This document shows, piece after piece, positions 11,606 to 20,040 of a DNA stretch of 64,000 nucleotides. The translations under genes were made by a program, and so were the position numbers. Below the pieces are notes generated by a model. The model was not told the origin of the DNA. It ran no database searches and saw only the letters and a list, made by a program, of their open reading frames with translations. The DNA is taken from the NCBI GenBank assembly GCA_001600415.1, contig BCJX01000008.1:550035-614034 (forward strand). Direction: 5' to 3'. The stretch comes from Pascua guehoae (lineage: Eukaryota; Basidiomycota; Tremellomycetes; Trichosporonales; Trichosporonaceae). Position 1 is the stretch's first letter, and every line of letters begins with the position of its first letter.

Positions 11606-12528
11606 ATTGGGGACGAGGACGGGCTAGAGGGCCCCGATGACGGGTCAGAGGACCCCTGGCGACTTGCTCCAACACACGGACACACGGACACACACAACAT
11701 ACACGAGACCGTTCTGGGTTTATAGGCTATATAAAATCACCGCTTGGACTGTATTGGAAGCTAGACACGCATGCGCATGTAGTATTGGTAGGCGTGGTCG
11801 GCGCCTAGGACCTCGGGCAGGGGCGCCGCACCTTGGCCTGCTCTTTCCGCCTGGGCCCAACGGAGGGGGGCCGCCCACACCTTTGTACGGTGTGCGAGGG
11901 GGCGGGATTTCCGGGCCGATTCTGACGTCTGGCGAAGGTGATCTGCTGCTATGAGGCACTGGGCGGCATCCCATGCCAGGGTGGCTGCAGCATGCAGCAT
12001 GGGCCATCAGATATCGGAGCTGAAGCCCCTAGGATTGGCGCGTGCAGCCCCAGGATCTGCAAGAAGCAATCTGTGGTGCCTGCCACAGACCGGGAAGTCG
12101 GCTACACCTAAGTTTCGGGTTGGCTGGAGAAACACACTACTGTTGTCGACAGTTCCATACCGGCCCCATAGTGTTTTCTCAGCTCTGTGAGACGCACTAA
12201 ATCTCTCGACTTCTAAAATCTCGTCCAGTAGTGGGGGCGTTTGGGCTCTATTCTGCCCCACATTCGAGCTCCCCCCAAGCCCGAGTCAGCTCTTCGCCAC
12301 TGTAAACCAGCAATTACATTCGCTCCACCATACCAGCTCCAAACCTGGGCAAACTTCTCCGACGTAATCTATGTACATGCTACCATGTAATGACAGATTG
12401 ATAGCAGCAAGACATGGCGACGGTGCTGGGAACTCTTATGCACATCAACTACCGACACACCCACTCCAACGATCGGCCATGGGAGCAAGGGAATTGTCCA
12501 GGTCGCCTTCAAATTCTCGGGTTACAAT
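11606..12528. other. Intergenic with a degenerate element pair
   Basis: A degenerate palindromic pair lies at 11801-11893. Otherwise I see no supported gene between the acyl-CoA synthetase and the minus-strand F-box-like gene. Confidence 0.5.
11801..11893. repeat. Palindromic GC element pair, degenerate
   Basis: Two decayed cores flank the gcaccttggcctgctctttccgcc linker, and the right end has cacacctttgtacg. Confidence 0.7.
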
Positions 12529-13770
12529 TCAAGGATAATCTATGCCCTCCATCCACCCGTGCGCCAGGAAGTCGATCTCAAAGTCAAATTGGTCGCTACC
12601 CACGCGCGCTTCGTATTCAGAGTTGGAGAGAGTCTCCACTGCGGCCGCCTTGTCCATGACGTCGTCGTCCGACCAGTCGTTCTGCTTCTGGAGTTTGCAA
12701 AGTTCGCCGGCGATATATTCGTGGATCAGGTTCTCGAGTGTGGAATTGGTTGCCTGTGGAGGCACAAACGACGGTAATGTGCCAATCCCGCAGTGGAGGT
12801 CGACCAATGTGTACTTGACGCGTCCGAGGCGCTCGAAGTCGACGAGGCTGCCAAGCCAGTCGAACATATGACACCCTTGATCCCTGACTCGGGCGTCGAG
12901 TGCGGCCGGGATGCATCCAGTAACGTGATCGACGGTAATTACTACCTCACGGACCGAGTTGGGGTAGTGACGCGGTGGGATGCGAACCGGACTCGTGTAA
13001 GGATCTAGGTGGAATATCACAAACGTGTCGACGACGCGTTCCACACGTCCGGGAAGCGGTGGGGGCGAACCGACCAACAAGCCTCGTTCCTCCTCGTCCA
13101 AACGGACGACCGTGCAGCAGACGAATGTCTTGACGTTCGTGAACCAATAGTCGACGTTGTCGAACCTGACCTTGTCACGCATTGGATTGATTTTAAGAGT
13201 ATGGACCCCGAGGAAATCGTCGGGAGTCATGTTGAACCAGAACGGGTAGTCAAGTAGGGGCTCCCGGAGATCTACGACACGTGCACGTTGAAGCCAGCGT
13301 CGAATACGATCAGCGTCGGCGTCGGAAATGATCCCGCGGCTTTCTGGCTCCCAGACTGGGCATGTCTTGCCTCCTGGTAGCGAGATTGGAAATTCTTGAT
13401 AAGAAAACCAGTCGCTCAGAATGATGTGACGGCACATGATGCGCTCAACGCGCTCACAAGCGTCTCTCGACATGCGCCGCAGACAGAGTTGGGATTGGTA
13501 AGGGGCGGCCTCGAGGATCATGTCGAATATGTGAGGAAACATCCGGTGGTCGAGAACCACGGAGGACGATGCCGACGTAGAAGGATTGCTTGCCGGTACA
13601 ATAGGGGACAAGGTCATAGTGTTGGTTGAGGTGGGCGCAGAGGGTGACGGGTCCACCACACTCGAGGGAGAAGCGGTTATCACGGGCGCGGTCGTCAATG
13701 TTATGGACGCGGACGGCGAGGACGGGGAAGGTGTAGTGGCCATCGTTGGGGGGTCGATGGGGGACGACAT
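12529..13770 (-). CDS. F-box-like family protein, copy A
   Basis: An intronless 413-aa protein of a family with many copies in this window. After a low-complexity Ser/Thr/Pro N-terminus (residues 1-70) comes an F-box-like module: LDHRMFPHIFDMILEAAP, then LCLRRMSRDACERVERIMCRHIIL. The middle carries a family motif (VREVVITVDH). The C-terminus has the shared signature WSDDDVMDKAAAVETL...SEYEARVGSDQFDFE. F-box proteins usually link substrates to SCF ubiquitin ligases through Skp1; that role is an inference from the N-terminal pattern, and no leucine-rich, WD or Kelch repeats are seen. The start is the ATG at 13770. Confidence 0.75.
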   Translation of the reverse strand: MSSPIDPPTMATTPSPSSPSASITLTTAPVITASPSSVVDPSPSAPTSTNTMTLSPIVPASNPSTSASSSVVLDHRMFPHIFDMILEAAPYQSQLCLRRMSRDACERVERIMCRHIILSDWFSYQEFPISLPGGKTCPVWEPESRGIISDADADRIRRWLQRARVVDLREPLLDYPFWFNMTPDDFLGVHTLKINPMRDKVRFDNVDYWFTNVKTFVCCTVVRLDEEERGLLVGSPPPLPGRVERVVDTFVIFHLDPYTSPVRIPPRHYPNSVREVVITVDHVTGCIPAALDARVRDQGCHMFDWLGSLVDFERLGRVKYTLVDLHCGIGTLPSFVPPQATNSTLENLIHEYIAGELCKLQKQNDWSDDDVMDKAAAVETLSNSEYEARVGSDQFDFEIDFLAHGWMEGIDYP

Positions 13771-14687
13771 GACAGGGCGAGGAGATGTGGGCGTTGAAGG
13801 AGGGCCTCCTCGACGTTAAGAGTCCATTGGTGTGAAAGGGAAGGGAGGTCGTCGGCGAGCCACAGCGGAGGGATGCCGATCGCGGTGAGAGTCTGGTTGT
13901 CGTCTGGGGTTCGATGGCGTGAGGCGTGGTGGAACGAGTGGGGTCACGGGCCTGGGATGTGCAAACTGGTGGGGGTAGATGAAGAGCGACAAGTAGTAGT
14001 TCAAGGGAGAAGTCGTGAGGTATGGCAAAGAAGTGAGGAATGGTTGACGAGGAAGGAGTGTATGGCAAGTGCACGGAGGCAAAGTGGCAGACCGCCAGAC
14101 TCAGTGTGGCACTACTGTCGATCTGCACGATCTGCACTCCGAGTTTTGAAATGTGACAAAAAGCTACAAGAAGCTGGATGGATGTGAATGTGGGTCTGGC
14201 TTTCTGCTATACAGCGGTGGCAACGATGGGCCAGCGTGCCCACGGGGTGGTGGCTATGTGGAGGATGCACGGGCCGGCCATGACAGGATTTGACAATTCC
14301 TAAGCGCCGTGCGAGCTCTGCATTGTACCTTCAGGCCGGTGTCAACCGCTAATCTAATCTACCGTCCCACAACACCTATCATCTTGACCAACGTGGCAGC
14401 CTTCTACGCCCTCCGCCCAAGCCAAACAAGGTGCGTGTGCCCGTGGGGCTCTAGGCGTATAACGGTGTGTGTGTGACTCCCCTGCGGGTGTCTAGGCGGC
14501 AAGAGCAGGGTGCGACCCCCCGCAGGGGGGTCTAGACGCGGTTGCATAATGGAGGTACGAGACACACCTGGATGTACTACAGCTGGGAACAATCTTGAGG
14601 CGTGCAGGTTGCACGCCTGACACCGCCCAACCCTGATCCGACTTTTGACTTTGTACTCTTCGTGATGCAAACTCGTTTGCTCAATTT
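13771..14687. other. Intergenic between F-box-like copies A and B
   Basis: Holds the upstream region of copy A and one inverted element pair (14465-14538). No supported gene. Confidence 0.5.
14465..14538. repeat. Palindromic GC element pair, inverted orientation
   Basis: GTGTGTGTGACTCCCCTGCG, then a short ggcaagagcaggg linker, then GACCCCCCGCAGGGGGGTC. Confidence 0.85.
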
Positions 14688-16226
14688 CTATAACAGCGGG
14701 GTTTCACTCGCAATGATCCACTCCAACAACTCAGATTCTGCTGGCTCGGCGGGTGCAGTCGTCGCTGTTGCCGGCGCTCGAGTCGTCCTCCACGTCGATG
14801 CCGTAGTCCCCGTCTCGTCTGGCTGGTGCAGTGCGTCAAACCATTCAAACTTGAATTGCTCGTCTCCAACGCGGGCGGCGTACTCTGAGCGAGAGATGAA
14901 TTCGACCGCGACCACCCTGCGCGCCACCTCTTCGTCCGACAGACCGCCCTCCAGACCGTCACCGTCGGACAGATCGTCCAACAGATCGTCCTCGAGACCG
15001 TCCTCCAGATCGTCCTCGAGACCGTCCTCCAGATCGTCCTCGAGACCGTCCTCCAGATCATCCGACAGACCGTCCTCCAGGTCGTGCTCCAGATCGTCCG
15101 ACAGGCCGTCCGACAGGCCGTCCGACAGACCCTCCGACAGACCCTCCGACAGATCGTCCGACAGACCGTCCTCGACCATTTCGAACATGTCCCCGATACG
15201 CTCTCGGTATTCTTCGTCCCAATAATCACGCGTATCGGGGGGTGCGTGGCGCAGGCATGCCTCATTCGTGTGCGGCATGTCGACAAAAGTGTACCGGACC
15301 AAGTTGGGAGACTTGAAATCGATCAGCCGCAACCAGTCGCCAGCTTGCCATCCTACGGCCCGCCACTTGTCCTTTGACCATTTTCCGGTGGACGCCCAGT
15401 CGTCCTCAACGGCGGAATGATCGAAAATTACCACCATCTCACGCAGAGATTGGGGGTGGTCGTGAGCCATGGGATGCTGGAATACGATGCTAGATTCGAA
15501 AAACTTGTCGTTGTCAATCCTCACGGTGAAGACTGCCCGTTCGACGTGGTCGGGCGGGCGCATCACGTGGACACCGAGTAACGGTCTGTGCGCTGTAACT
15601 CTGTCGAGGTACACGCTCGTAAAGGAAACAAATGTCTTGACGTTCGGAAACCAACGGTGCACGCCCTTGTAGACGTCATTGACGTCCTTTGGCGGATGGA
15701 GCGGTGGATGGAGTTTGAGCGTGTGGACGGCAGCAAAGCGATCGGGCGCCGCTGGGTCGGCCAAGGACGAGTCTTCCCCAATGTCATCGAGTAGCTCGAT
15801 AACGCGTGCACACGAAAAGAGACGACCAAGGCGACCAGCGTTGAGGTCCTCGCCCGAGTGGTCGTGGTCGAATGGAAACGGATTGCGACCGGGCAACAGG
15901 ATTGGAAATCCGCCACTCTGAAGAACGAGGTGGTGACACAGAATGTTGTCGACGCGGTCACAGAACGCTCTGGACGTGCCGCGCAGGGCGGGTAGTGAGC
16001 TGCCAGGTGCCGCGTCCACGGTCTTGTCGATGATGTGCGGATACATCTCGTGGTCGACGCCGGGGCCCCCCGCAGGGGGATCGCACTTTGGCCTGCTCTT
16101 TCCGCCTAGGCCCCCCTGCGGGGGGTCACACACATCCTTGTTGACTGGTGAGGGCTTGGTTGTCTCGGTGGTCCCCTGTGTCGTCCCCGACATGGTGGTT
16201 TCTGTTTTGGCCGTCGAGAGTGACAT
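14688..16226 (-). CDS. F-box-like family protein, copy B, with in-frame palindromic element and acidic repeats
   Basis: A single-exon 512-aa member. The first ATG is at 16226; the frame is open further upstream but without an ATG. The F-box-like module starts VDHEMYPHIIDKTVDAAP, and the mid-family motifs SLREMVVIFDH and LVRYTFVDMPH are present. The C-terminal signature is LSDEEVARRVVAVEFI...SEYAARVGDEQFKFE. Two features are odd. Just before the F-box-like module about 25 residues (VCDPPQGG...CDPPAGGPG) are encoded by a palindromic element pair (16061-16136) read in frame. Before the C-terminal signature an acidic Asp/Glu-Gly-Leu repeat tract (14941-15180) has expanded. Function unknown; an SCF adaptor role is inferred only. 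Confidence 0.7.
   Translation of the reverse strand: MSLSTAKTETTMSGTTQGTTETTKPSPVNKDVCDPPQGGLGGKSRPKCDPPAGGPGVDHEMYPHIIDKTVDAAPGSSLPALRGTSRAFCDRVDNILCHHLVLQSGGFPILLPGRNPFPFDHDHSGEDLNAGRLGRLFSCARVIELLDDIGEDSSLADPAAPDRFAAVHTLKLHPPLHPPKDVNDVYKGVHRWFPNVKTFVSFTSVYLDRVTAHRPLLGVHVMRPPDHVERAVFTVRIDNDKFFESSIVFQHPMAHDHPQSLREMVVIFDHSAVEDDWASTGKWSKDKWRAVGWQAGDWLRLIDFKSPNLVRYTFVDMPHTNEACLRHAPPDTRDYWDEEYRERIGDMFEMVEDGLSDDLSEGLSEGLSDGLSDGLSDDLEHDLEDGLSDDLEDGLEDDLEDGLEDDLEDGLEDDLLDDLSDGDGLEGGLSDEEVARRVVAVEFISRSEYAARVGDEQFKFEWFDALHQPDETGTTASTWRTTRAPATATTAPAEPAESELLEWIIASETPLL
14941..15180 (-). repeat. Coding minisatellite, acidic Leu/Gly/Asp/Glu repeats
   Basis: Mainly 30-bp and shorter in-frame units (agaccgtcctccagatcgtc on the plus strand) encode tandem DGLEDDLEDG- and DGLSDGLSDD-like blocks inside copy B. 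The tract is absent from the other copies. Confidence 0.9.
16061..16136. repeat. Palindromic GC element pair inside a coding region
   Basis: Two cores are joined by TCGCACTTTGGCCTGCTCTT, lying in frame within copy B. Confidence 0.9.
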
Positions 16227-16771
16227 TAAGGTTGAAGGAGGTTGGGCAAAGGTAAGACGGAGAGGCTGACGTGTGGGGAAGACAGGTGTGAGGTCGTGTG
16301 GTAAAGAGAGGTCCGTGCGTCCCCGGCCCGGCAGAGCCGAAGCTTTGTTCGCTTGTGTCGGGAGGGTGGGCGGTGCCGGGTGGTACGATCCATTGGTACG
16401 CACGCCGGACTAGCGACCAGGTCGACCAGAGTTGTTAGCTACCGGCTTTTATAGACTGTATCACACTCGCGTGCGGTTCCCCTTGCGGGGGCCCAGGGGG
16501 AAAAAGTAGTGACAAAGTGCGATCCTTCTGCGGGGGGTCTAGGGTCGTGAGCCGGGGATGGGTGAGATTAGAAAAGTATTAAAGAATGGAGGAGAAAGGC
16601 ATCCCATGTACTCTTGGCTACAGTTCTCTTGAGTTTCACCACACAGTCTACTTCTACTCTTCATGCTCTTGATCACCATGTGGTGGCTTCGATCGCAATG
16701 GTGCATGGCCACTGGAACCCGGTTTCAAGCCTTGCGTGGCCACTGGAACTCGGTCTCAAACCTGAATTGCT
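16227..16771. other. Upstream region of F-box-like copy B
   Basis: Contains the element pair 16472-16543. The rest shows no gene; it separates copy B from the broken copy C. Confidence 0.5.
16472..16543. repeat. Palindromic GC element pair, partly degenerate
   Basis: TTCCCCTTGCGGGGGCCC and a second core ending CTGCGGGGGGTCTA, with a gacaaagtgcga linker. Confidence 0.75.
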
Positions 16772-16903
16772 CTACTCCCACGCGCTCCTGGTACTCTGAG
16801 CGGGATATCGTTTCGACCGCCGCCAACTCGTGGGCCACCTCGTCGTCGAACCAGCCGTTTGTCTGCTGGAGTTCAAGTACTTGAAGCCTGAGATGCGTGT
16901 GGC

Positions 16904-16988
16904 CGCCCAGACCTCCCGCAGGGAGGTCTTACTTGGCCCAGTGTCCCCGCCTAGACCTCCCGCAGGGAGGTCAACCCTGGGCAAGTGT
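16904..16988. repeat. Palindromic GC element pair, GACCTCCC subtype
   Basis: Both cores read GACCTCCCGCAGGGAGGTC: relative to the common core both arms changed together and pairing is kept. They lie within relic copy C. Confidence 0.9.
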
Positions 16989-17306
16989 TGGCACGTTCGA
17001 TGTTTTGGCGGGCTTCCTCGGGACTCCCCAGGGCCTGCCCCCCCCGGAGACATGTGGTGTGTGTGTGAGGCAAGTCGACGAAAATGTACTTGATGTGGCC
17101 GAGACGAACGAGGTCAATTGCCTTCAACCAGTCGAATGCGTACTGCTCCGCCCAGCACCTCTTCAAAATGGACTTGAATAGCGGGTCCGTATCGAATTCC
17201 GTGTGGTCAAAGACCACACGACCTCACGCAGAGATTGGGGGCAGTGGAACGGTTCGATGTGAATGCGTGATTCGGAGGCCTCCTCATCCCAGGGGCGGAC
17301 AGTGTC

Positions 17307-17412
17307 GCCTAGACCCCCCCACAGGGGGGTCAAACTTGGCCCAGTGTCCTCGCCTAGACCCCCCGCAGGGGGGGTCGCACTCACCCTTTACAACACTCAC
17401 CCTTTACAATTT
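17307..17412. repeat. Palindromic GC element pair with duplicated tail
   Basis: Two cores start 45 bp apart. The right tail cactcaccctttacaa is itself duplicated (about 17388-17410). The pair replaces the middle of F-box-like copy C. Confidence 0.88.
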
Positions 17413-17736
17413 GGGGAACATACGGTGGTCGATGACAGGCGGCGACGTCGTGTGTGTAACGGTTGAGGGCAAAACGGGAGAAACGGCAGGCAACGTTGAG
17501 GCTGAAGGGCAGATCGTCGCCGGAACCATCCCGGATGCCAAAGATGATTTGGTCATTAAAGCAGTCTTCTCCGTTGAGAGACCGTTCTGTGTCGAGGCTG
17601 CCTTCTCCGCCGAGGCCCATTGCTCTGTTAAGGCCGATGCCGACATTGAGAATGGTGAAGTCGCGGCAGTTACCGCCTTGGTCACGCTATGGGCCATGGA
17701 ACTGGTCGGGCTACCGGCGGTGGGGGGACTCGTCAT

Positions 17737-18013
17737 GGCGTATCGTCCGGTGCCGCGACGGGCAATGCGCTTGGGCTGGGAGAGAATGATGGCAAGCCAA
17801 TGACAAGACGACGAAATGACGAGAGAGTGAATGACGAGGGGAGGGTTGAAGAATGAGGAAACGGTGAGAAGAAGCAAGCAAGGAAGGAAGAACACACACG
17901 GCAAGGGCGGTTCTCACCGGGGCTCCCAATCTACCTGCTCAACAGTCGCTTCTCGTACGAAAGGCTGTGTGTGCCAATCATCCAAACCACAAATTCATCT
18001 CGTACTCGCTAAT
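17737..18013. other. Short intergenic between copies C and D
   Basis: No supported gene; AAG/GAA-rich upstream flank of relic C and 3' flank of copy D. Confidence 0.5.
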
Positions 18014-19354
18014 TTAATACTTCGTCTCGTCGTACTCGGTCTCCAAGCGGCATTGTTCGTCCCCGACACGTTCCCTATATTCTACATAGGAGATTACTTC
18101 GAAGGCGGCTTCTTTACGCTTCAACTCGTCATCGGACCAGTCGTATTCTCCCTTGGCCCAGTCGAGGTGCTTCTTGATACGCCCAGGCAAGCGGAGGCGT
18201 GTGGGGTCCTTGGGGCGCACGTTGACAAGCGTGTAGTGGACGTCTCCGAGGCCGTGAATATCGAACAGGCCCCAAAACCATGCGAGCCCTTTGGGGCCTT
18301 GCCGATCCACCATGCGGTCGAGAAAGTCGTCCAGGTCGTCCTTCAAGTTGCCTTCCAGGTGGAATATGAATACAACCTCCCGCAACGAGTCTGGATACTC
18401 GAACGGCACCGACGTAACTGGGTAGTCGAACCAACAGCTACGCAGGTCTCCCAGCGTAATCACCAGGCGTTCGACGCCAAGGGGGGGGCTGGGGATGATG
18501 ACCTCCAGACGCTTGCTCAAGTTTGACCCCCATGCGTGGGGTCTAGTGGGGTTCCAAATAAAGTCGGCCTGGGCCACAAAGACTTTTGCACGCGGAAACC
18601 ATACGTGCGAACGGTCATGCTTGAAGCGAGGGGAACATCGGCGGTTCCAGAACGGATCTTGGCGATGGCGCTTGACGAAATGCACACGGGCAAGGTCGGC
18701 AGGAGTTACGCTTGTTTTGAACGCATTATATTTGCTATCGCAGTTGGAGTGAAACTCAACAGTGCGCACGTGTCGAAGGAGACGTTGCACGCGTTCCTCA
18801 AGCGCTTTTCGGGTCGGCAGGTCTGCCTTTTTGCGCTCCACGGAGTCCGCGTAGGTCGGCATGTTTGCCTTTTTGCGCTCCACGTAGGCACTGGGCCAAG
18901 TTTCACCCTCCGGCGAGGGGGCCAAGAGGGGCAGCCGCTTCCCATCCGGCGGCCACAAGTGAACCAGTGCGAGACCCGAGCATGGGTCCCAGAAACGCGT
19001 GTTGATGTGGCGGAGCAGCATGCCATCAACCCGGTCACAGATGTCCCACGAGGTGCGACGGAGGGCAAGCTGCGTCTCAAAGGTCGCAAACTGTATTATT
19101 GCGTCCATGATATGCGGAAACATTTGGTGGTCGATACACACCGGCGTGGTGGTTGGGGGTGACGCTGGGGTGGTTGAAGGCGCATCGTGGGGGGTCGAAT
19201 TCGGCAGCCCATCACCCTCACGGAAAGACAAACCCCCCCGCGGGGGGTCTAGGCGGGGAGCGTGCTTGCTTGGGACCTTGGGTTTACGACGACGCTTCGG
19301 GAGTAAAGCACGGAGGCCGTGAAAGTGAGAAGACAGGTTGCCAAGGGGCGGCAT
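18014..19354 (-). CDS. F-box-like family protein, copy D, with two element-derived segments
   Basis: A single-exon 446-aa member starting at ATG 19354 (MPPLGNLSSHF); the open frame extends 17 codons upstream without an ATG. The F-box-like module begins IDHQMFPHIMDAIIQ, with LRRTSWDICDRVDGML after it. SLREVVFIFHLEG and DVHYTLVNVRP match the other copies, and the C-terminal signature is WSDDELKRKEAAFEVI...EYRERVGDEQ. Two stretches match the palindromic element: one in the leader (19231-19256, LDPPRGGLS) and a decayed one in the middle (18521-18548), giving about a dozen extra residues (PTRPHAWGSNLSKR) not found in copy A. Function unknown. Confidence 0.72.
   Translation of the reverse strand: MPPLGNLSSHFHGLRALLPKRRRKPKVPSKHAPRLDPPRGGLSFREGDGLPNSTPHDAPSTTPASPPTTTPVCIDHQMFPHIMDAIIQFATFETQLALRRTSWDICDRVDGMLLRHINTRFWDPCSGLALVHLWPPDGKRLPLLAPSPEGETWPSAYVERKKANMPTYADSVERKKADLPTRKALEERVQRLLRHVRTVEFHSNCDSKYNAFKTSVTPADLARVHFVKRHRQDPFWNRRCSPRFKHDRSHVWFPRAKVFVAQADFIWNPTRPHAWGSNLSKRLEVIIPSPPLGVERLVITLGDLRSCWFDYPVTSVPFEYPDSLREVVFIFHLEGNLKDDLDDFLDRMVDRQGPKGLAWFWGLFDIHGLGDVHYTLVNVRPKDPTRLRLPGRIKKHLDWAKGEYDWSDDELKRKEAAFEVISYVEYRERVGDEQCRLETEYDETKY
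18521..18548. repeat. Decayed palindromic element inside copy D coding sequence
   Basis: On the minus strand CTAGACCCCACGCATGGGGG is followed by tcaaacttgagc, a recognisable core plus linker start, read in frame. Confidence 0.65.
19231..19256. repeat. Palindromic GC core inside copy D leader
   Basis: The core ACCCCCCCGCGGGGGGTCTA followed by ggcgg lies in frame near the N-terminus of copy D. Confidence 0.8.
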
Positions 19355-19442
19355 GGTGGGTGAATGGTAGAGTGGGTGGTGGAGTGAGTGGTGAGTGGCA
19401 AGCAAGGTTTAAATGGCGATGCGCGATGCGGCAAGGCCAACG

Positions 19443-19496
19443 GAAGAGCAGGCCAAGGTGCCAAGGTGCGATCCCCCTCGGGGCGGTGCAGGCGGG
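19443..19496. repeat. Palindromic GC element, decayed
   Basis: An agagcaggccaaggtg linker with a duplicated ccaaggtg, then the damaged core gatccccctcggggcggt. Confidence 0.6.
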
Positions 19497-19600
19497 GGCT
19501 GTGAGGCATGGCTCCAACCACGAGTCCGTGCGTGAGAGTGCGCAGTCGCGCAGTAGCTAGGTAAGAGCTTCTGGGAGCACCGCCTTCTTGGAGAATAGAC

Positions 19601-19647
19601 GTACAAAGGTGTGTGCGACCCCCTTGCGGTGCCTCTGGGCCGGGACA
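19601..19647. repeat. Palindromic GC element, decayed, inverted
   Basis: GTACAAAGGTGTGTGCGACC then cccttgcggtgcctctgggccg. It shows the outer end GTACAAAGGTGTG. Confidence 0.6.
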
Positions 19648-19911
19648 CTCACGATGTTCCCTTCCCTAGAGCCTAGCGTAGAGGTTGGTGGGAGGACACC
19701 AAATGTAGAACGACCTCCAAACCACCATGGTGAAGCAGCTTTTCTGTTCGAAGTATGCATACTATCTATCGTCTAAGTTTCAGACGCAAGAGTTTTGGGT
19801 TGGGTTTTGGAGTTGCTGATGAGTGAGACCGCTCGCTCAGCACGTGGTGGAACACAATATGAAGACATGGAGCGACTAGTACACAATCCCGGTTGAGGGG
19901 AGCGGGGTGGC
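19648..19911. other. Intergenic between copy D and PGDH
   Basis: No supported gene in this short stretch between element copies. Confidence 0.5.
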
Positions 19912-20036
19912 GGGGGCCAGTGTGCGGCCCCCCTAGAAGGGGGGACAGTGTGCGGCCCCCCTGGGAGCGGGGTGGCGGGGTCAAGGCGGAAGGAGTAGAG
20001 ACAAAGTGCGACCCCCCTGCGGGGGGTCTCGGCGAG
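19912..20036. repeat. Palindromic GC element cluster at the 3' end of PGDH
   Basis: Two decayed cores (about 19914-19975) are followed by a well-kept one, GACCCCCCTGCGGGGGGTC, at about 20009-20027. The cluster ends a few bases after the minus-strand stop codon at 20041. Confidence 0.8.
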
Positions 20037-20040
20037 AAGC

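Larger units (their letters stand above)
16772..17736 (-). pseudogene. F-box-like family relic, copy C, interrupted by palindromic elements
   Basis: The relic starts at ATG 17736 with a Ser/Thr/Ala-rich leader ending VIDHRMFP, the start of the family's F-box-like module. It then runs straight into the tail of an element pair (17307-17412) with a stop. Family sequence resumes after the elements at the equivalent of the middle region (HCPQSLREVV, then VFDHTEFDTDP...LGHIKYIFVDLPHTHT in another frame). A second element pair follows (16904-16988), then the C-terminal signature region (plus-strand 16780-16890, decoding to FDDEVAHELAAVETI...SEYQERVG). About 200 residues between F-box-like start and middle are gone, with frame changes. 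I call it a pseudogene; it could in principle be spliced. Confidence 0.7.
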
